From contig JAICQQ010000058.1 in NCBI GenBank assembly GCA_025937785.1, forward strand, positions 1 to 39,195: a DNA stretch of 39,195 bases, read 5' to 3'. The stretch comes from Polyangiaceae bacterium. Lineage in GTDB: Bacteria; Myxococcota_A; Polyangia; Polyangiales; Polyangiaceae. Of this stretch, positions 36,243 to 39,195 are shown one piece after another. The translations under genes and the position numbers were made by a program. Under the pieces are notes generated by a model. It saw nothing but the letters and a program-made list of their open reading frames with translations, was not told where the DNA came from and did no database searches. Position 1 is the first letter of the stretch; each line of letters starts with the position of its first letter.

Positions 36243-37526
36243 CTAGAGCGGGCTCTTCCAGCTCGCGCCTTGGTCTTCTGACACGAGCACGAGATATGCT
36301 TGGTCCGAGCGCTCGGCGCCACCGTACAAGATCAGCCGGTCGTCGAGACCGAGGAGGCGCGCAGGTGGCGGTAGCCCCATGGCGGAGGCTTGGTGTTCTC
36401 CGGCGTCGAAAGCCACCGACCACGGCGTCCAGGAACGACCAGAATCACGGCTGGAGGCAACGCGCACGATCTCCCCATTGCTCACGGCGATCACGGTCGT
36501 GCCGGCGACGCGCGCGACGTCGCTGAGTTGAGTGGGCACCATGCCTGCGGCGGGCACCCGCATGGGCGCGCAGCTGCGCCGGAACGGACACTCGTAGAGC
36601 TTCGTGCCTTGACCACCCATGGACGCGAGCGCGATCACCACGGCCTCGGCGTCACAGGCGGCTGCAAAGATCTGCTCGTGAGCAGGCGCGAGCACCGTGG
36701 CGTAGGGAGCACCGTCGGGCCCCAACGAGTTCACCACGGTCGCGGTTTCGTCGTCGGTCGTCGAAAACGTGAAGGAACGGCCGTCCGCGTCGATCGGACA
36801 GCGCTCTTGAAAGTTCGACGGTTGATGGTGAGCCGCGATCGGCCGCCACGAGAGGCCCTCGTCGCGCGTTTCGTACACGCCGAGATTGGCGCCCTGCCCG
36901 TGCGCCATCACGAACCCCGTTTGCGTGCGTCGCACCGCACGGTATCGCGCGCGCCAGTTCGGCAAGCCGCTGCCCACCCCAGGCTCTGCAGGCGAAACCG
37001 GGTGCACTGCCTCGGTGGCGCTGAGCGACGGTTTCACGAGCCGTGTGTAGCCTCCGCGCACGAACGGCCAGGCGCGCCGAGACACCTCTGCCAGCCGATC
37101 GCTCGTCACGCGCACCTCGGCGAGCGAGCGCGTCGCCGAACCCCAAGCTTCGTACTCGCGAAACTCCGTAGCGCGTGCGGAGTGCGCCTCGTAGACCGCA
37201 TCGGACGCGGTGACGGTTCGCGCCAGCTCGGCACAGTCGGCGAAGGGCCGGTCGTCCGCGGCCGCGGTCACCAGCCGGCGCCGTACCAGCTTGGCAAACT
37301 GGTCAGGGTTGTCGCGAATCAAGGAAGGGCCGGTCGGCCCTGCCGCACACAAAGCGTAGTCAGCGACGGCAGCTGCGAGCCCGTGGAGCTGCCAGGCTGC
37401 CTCCGCGCGAGGGTAGATGGTATATCCGGCGATCCCCACTAGCAGCGCCGCCAGCACGGTGCGGATCCGCACCGGGGGACGCACCTGCTCTTCGCCGCGG
37501 GGAAAGTCGACGACTTCAGCACGCAT
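36243..37526 (-). CDS. Membrane-anchored Asp-box (BNR-like) beta-propeller protein (427 aa)
   Basis: A cytoplasmic N-terminus of ~20 residues precedes a transmembrane helix (RTVLAALLVGIAGYTIYPRA). A helical region follows to about residue 180 (DYALCAAGPTGPSLIRDNPD; LAEVSRRAWPFVRGGYTRLV), then a beta-propeller. Three Asp-box motifs of the S/T-x-D-x-G-x-x-W type are visible: TRDEGLSWRPI, SRDSGRSWTPWS, and SEDQGASWKSPL at the very end. Asp-boxes occur in sialidases and in many non-enzymatic propellers; no sialidase Arg triad was recognised, so I do not call an enzyme. It lies on the same strand as rpsU and downstream of it by about 150 bases, convergent with the secreted TPR gene. Confidence 0.82.
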   Translation of the reverse strand: MRAEVVDFPRGEEQVRPPVRIRTVLAALLVGIAGYTIYPRAEAAWQLHGLAAAVADYALCAAGPTGPSLIRDNPDQFAKLVRRRLVTAAADDRPFADCAELARTVTASDAVYEAHSARATEFREYEAWGSATRSLAEVRVTSDRLAEVSRRAWPFVRGGYTRLVKPSLSATEAVHPVSPAEPGVGSGLPNWRARYRAVRRTQTGFVMAHGQGANLGVYETRDEGLSWRPIAAHHQPSNFQERCPIDADGRSFTFSTTDDETATVVNSLGPDGAPYATVLAPAHEQIFAAACDAEAVVIALASMGGQGTKLYECPFRRSCAPMRVPAAGMVPTQLSDVARVAGTTVIAVSNGEIVRVASSRDSGRSWTPWSVAFDAGEHQASAMGLPPPARLLGLDDRLILYGGAERSDQAYLVLVSEDQGASWKSPL

Positions 37527-37638
37527 GCTCGCGAGTTAGCGGGAGGCGCGGCGCACGGCCAAGTTTCCTCCGCCCCCGGCCGCTCCCCCATTCAGCACGC
37601 TGCCCTGCGCGCCACACCGCCGGACGCACACCGGCGCC

Positions 37639-37660
37639 CCAGCGCTGCTGGCACCGCTGG
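37639..37660 (-). terminator. Possible hairpin downstream of rpsU
   Basis: Stem CCAGCG (37639-37644) and CGCTGG (37655-37660), 20-41 bases after the rpsU stop. A second stem CGCCGG-ACGCACA-CCGGCG lies just beyond it. No T-run is present, so it may attenuate rather than terminate. Confidence 0.3.
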
Positions 37661-37679
37661 TTCCCCCAACCCTTTGCGA

Positions 37680-37910
37680 CTAGGGCCGCTCGTCCGTCTT
37701 CAATCGCTTGCGGCGACGGCGCGCCGCTTCGCTCATTTTCTTGCGGCGCTTGACCGACGGCTTCATGTAGTGACGTCGGCGCTTGAGTTCACGGAGAATA
37801 CCCTCGGCAGCCATCTTGCGCTTGAGGTGCTTGATGGCGCGCTCGATCCCCTTCTCACCGACGGAGACCTCGAGGGGTTTGCACTGAATTGACTCACTGG
37901 GATTCGACAA
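37680..37910 (-). CDS. rpsU: Ribosomal protein bS21
   Basis: The protein core reads KPLEVSVGEKGIERAIKHLK, then RKMAAEGILRELKRRRHYMK and PSVKRRKKMSEAARRRRKRL: bS21 with its basic helical C-terminus. S21 sits on the 30S platform near the anti-Shine-Dalgarno region. The start is not clear. No ATG or GTG is in frame just before the core. The annotated start is a TTG at 37910 (76 aa); an ATT at 37889 would give 69 aa beginning with IQCKPLEV. It is separated by about 20 kb from dnaG-rpoD, with which it forms an operon in Escherichia coli. An in-frame extension further upstream is not S21-like. Confidence 0.88.
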   Translation of the reverse strand: MSNPSESIQCKPLEVSVGEKGIERAIKHLKRKMAAEGILRELKRRRHYMKPSVKRRKKMSEAARRRRKRLKTDERP

Positions 37911-38010
37911 GGGCCGGGGGTATGACAGACGTCGCTCCGGAGTGCAAGCCTTTCTGAGTCCACCCACATTGGCCCACCGGCCCAACTCTGAATATCGACG
38001 AAAGTACGCC
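37911..38010. promoter_or_regulatory. Divergent region between rpsU and the DUF971 gene
   Basis: 100 bases that must hold the rpsU promoter and possibly that of the DUF971 gene. I see no confident -10/-35 pair or operator. If the DUF971 protein starts at the upstream GTG (37942), only about 30 bases remain. Confidence 0.3.
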
Positions 38011-38346
38011 ATGCTCACCCCCACGGCCATCAAGGCGCCCCACGGCGCACAAGACCTAGAGATCACCTGGCCCAATGGCCATACCAGCCGCTTCCCCCAC
38101 CGCATCTTGCGGGGGTATTGCCCCTGCGCCGGCTGCCAGGGGCACAGCGGTGCGATCAAGTACATCGAGGGGGGCAACCTCGAACTGCGCGACCTCGAAC
38201 CCGTGGGCAATTACGCGCTCAGCCTGACCTGGGGCGACGCGCACAACGCCGGCATCTATACGTACCAGTACCTGCACGATCTCGGCGTGCTGCTGGAGCG
38301 GCTCGGCGAACAGGGTCTCATCGATCTGGGCGAGATCCCACGTTAG
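38011..38346 (+). CDS. DUF971 (gamma-butyrobetaine hydroxylase-like N-terminal) domain protein (111 aa)
   Basis: Single-domain DUF971/GBBH-like_N protein of usual length. Hallmarks are LEITWPNGHTSRFPHRILRG, YCPCAGCQG with the cysteines expected to bind zinc, and GNYALSLTWGDAHNAGIYTY followed by QYLHDLG. In eukaryotic gamma-butyrobetaine hydroxylases this module binds Zn. In bacteria it is often free-standing or fused to Mrp/ApbC iron-sulfur carriers, so an Fe-S or metal-linked role is a family-level guess. The ATG at 38011 is chosen because the domain starts soon after. A GTG at 37942 would add 23 residues without domain character. The glycosyltransferase gene starts 13 bases downstream. Confidence 0.88.
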   Translation: MLTPTAIKAPHGAQDLEITWPNGHTSRFPHRILRGYCPCAGCQGHSGAIKYIEGGNLELRDLEPVGNYALSLTWGDAHNAGIYTYQYLHDLGVLLERLGEQGLIDLGEIPR

Positions 38347-38359
38347 CCTCGCCGATTCC

Positions 38360-39195
38360 GTGAAGATCGCCGTCGTCACCACCTCGTACCCCTCCGCACC
38401 CGGGGACGCCGCAGGCCATTTCGTGGAGGCGGAGGCGCGGGCCCTCGCGGCGCAGGGGCACGACGTGCACGTGCTCAGCCCGTTCGCACGCGTGCAGGAC
38501 GAACATCGCCTCCGTCACGTTCAGGTCAGAGGCTCCGGGCTCTTCGGGTGGCCGGGAGCGCTCGAACGCTTGAAGCAAGCACCGTGGAAAGCTCCCGGCG
38601 CCCTTGCCTTCGCGGCGTCCGTGCAGGCGACGCTGACCACGCTGGGCCCTTGGGATGCGATCATCGCGCACTGGATCGTCCCCTCTGCCTGGCCTAGCGC
38701 GCTGGGTCACGCTCCGCTCACGGTCGTCGCACACGGTAGCGACGTGCGGCTACTGCGTGCGCTCCCCCGCCCCGTCTCGCGCCGCATCCTCGGTCAGCTC
38801 GTCGCCCAGGGAGCCAGCTTTCGCTGTGTCTCGGAGGCGCTCCGCCGGGATCTGGTCGAGCTCTGCCCGAAGCTCGCCGCGCGAGCCCGGGTCGCGCCCT
38901 GCGCGCTGTCGCTCGACAGGGTTCCCACGCGCGACAGCGCCCGCAGCTCCCTCGACGTCCGCGACCGCCTGGTCGTCTTCGTCGGCCGGGTGATTCCGAG
39001 TAAACGGCTCGACATCGGCCTGGGCGCCGCCGAGCTTTTGTCCGACGTCGACATCGTCGTGGTCGGCGATGGTCCCTGCATGGAAGAACTCAGACAACGC
39101 CATCCGCGAGCGCGCTTCCTCGGCAGGCTGTCGCACGTCGAAACGCTACGCTGGATCGCCGCCGCGGATCTCCTCATCTCGAGCTCGCTCGATGA
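38360..39195 (+). CDS. Family-4 (GT-B) glycosyltransferase, partial (N-terminal ~278 residues)
   Basis: GTG at 38360, frame open to the right edge. It begins MKIAVVTTSYPSAPGDAAGH, then FVEAEARALAAQGHDVHVLS: the glycine-rich first strand-loop of GT-B enzymes. Acceptor-domain features include AIIAHWIVPSAW and LTVVAHGSDVRLLRALPRPV. The donor domain begins with RLVVFVGRVIPSKRLDIGLG, VVVGDGPCMEELRQ and RARFLGRLSHVETLRWIAAA, the usual GT4 motifs for nucleotide-sugar binding. The C-terminal E-x7-E region lies beyond the window. It follows the DUF971 gene by 13 bases. The transferred sugar and acceptor cannot be told from sequence alone; cell-surface glycan or glycolipid synthesis is likely. Confidence 0.92.
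   Translation, partial: MKIAVVTTSYPSAPGDAAGHFVEAEARALAAQGHDVHVLSPFARVQDEHRLRHVQVRGSGLFGWPGALERLKQAPWKAPGALAFAASVQATLTTLGPWDAIIAHWIVPSAWPSALGHAPLTVVAHGSDVRLLRALPRPVSRRILGQLVAQGASFRCVSEALRRDLVELCPKLAARARVAPCALSLDRVPTRDSARSSLDVRDRLVVFVGRVIPSKRLDIGLGAAELLSDVDIVVVGDGPCMEELRQRHPRARFLGRLSHVETLRWIAAADLLISSSLD

Overview
The window is 39.2 kb of high-GC bacterial DNA with densely packed genes. The gene content suggests a myxobacterium-like member of Myxococcota, probably a Polyangia relative. The supporting signs are many predicted lipoproteins, Cys-rich propeller lipoproteins, a zinc-ribbon/TM/TPR protein of 1457 aa, an AgmX/PglI-type lipoprotein, two TPR-like proteins above 1500 aa and an RpoD with a long Lys/Ala/Pro-rich N-terminal extension. 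This assignment is inferred from gene content and codon bias, not from a database search.

Layout. 1-1867 (minus): two overlapping lipoprotein genes, one cut by the left edge. 2336-2512 (minus): a 58-aa small protein, then a compositionally different stretch without a convincing gene. 2975-9986: a dispersed MoxR cluster, with a DUF4350-like protein and MoxR ATPase (plus), an AraC-type regulator and an Omp85-type barrel (minus), then a DUF58 protein (plus). 9995-13376 (minus): an apparent operon atpD-atpC-rsmA-lipoprotein. 13615-17666 (plus): dnaG-rpoD, divergent from atpD. 18235-19334 (plus): an OmpA-like lipoprotein and an AgmX/PglI-type lipoprotein, ending in a strong hairpin terminator. 19458-23831 (minus): the 1457-aa zinc-ribbon/TM/TPR protein. 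23951-24523: a small secreted or anchored parvulin-like protein. 24757-35360 (plus): two giant TPR-like proteins of 1585 and 1949 aa joined by an ATGA overlap. 35487-36209: a small secreted TPR protein. 36243-37910 (minus): a membrane-anchored Asp-box propeller protein downstream of rpsU. 38011-39195 (plus): a DUF971 protein and the start of a family-4 glycosyltransferase.

How the genes fit together. Housekeeping functions are ATP synthase beta/epsilon, 16S rRNA dimethylation, primase, primary sigma factor and ribosomal protein S21. They sit among cell-envelope genes (lipoproteins, OmpA, Omp85, AgmX-like, parvulin-like) and TPR scaffolds. The stretch 18235-36209 carries an OmpA peptidoglycan anchor, an AgmX-type domain, a zinc-ribbon transmembrane TPR protein, a parvulin and three further TPR-type proteins. 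It is the best candidate for an undescribed envelope or scaffold system. The tandem giants share a C-terminal domain that I read as a degenerate metallopeptidase-like (M48-type) fold lacking HExxH. No tRNA, rRNA, CRISPR array or intact insertion sequence was recognised.
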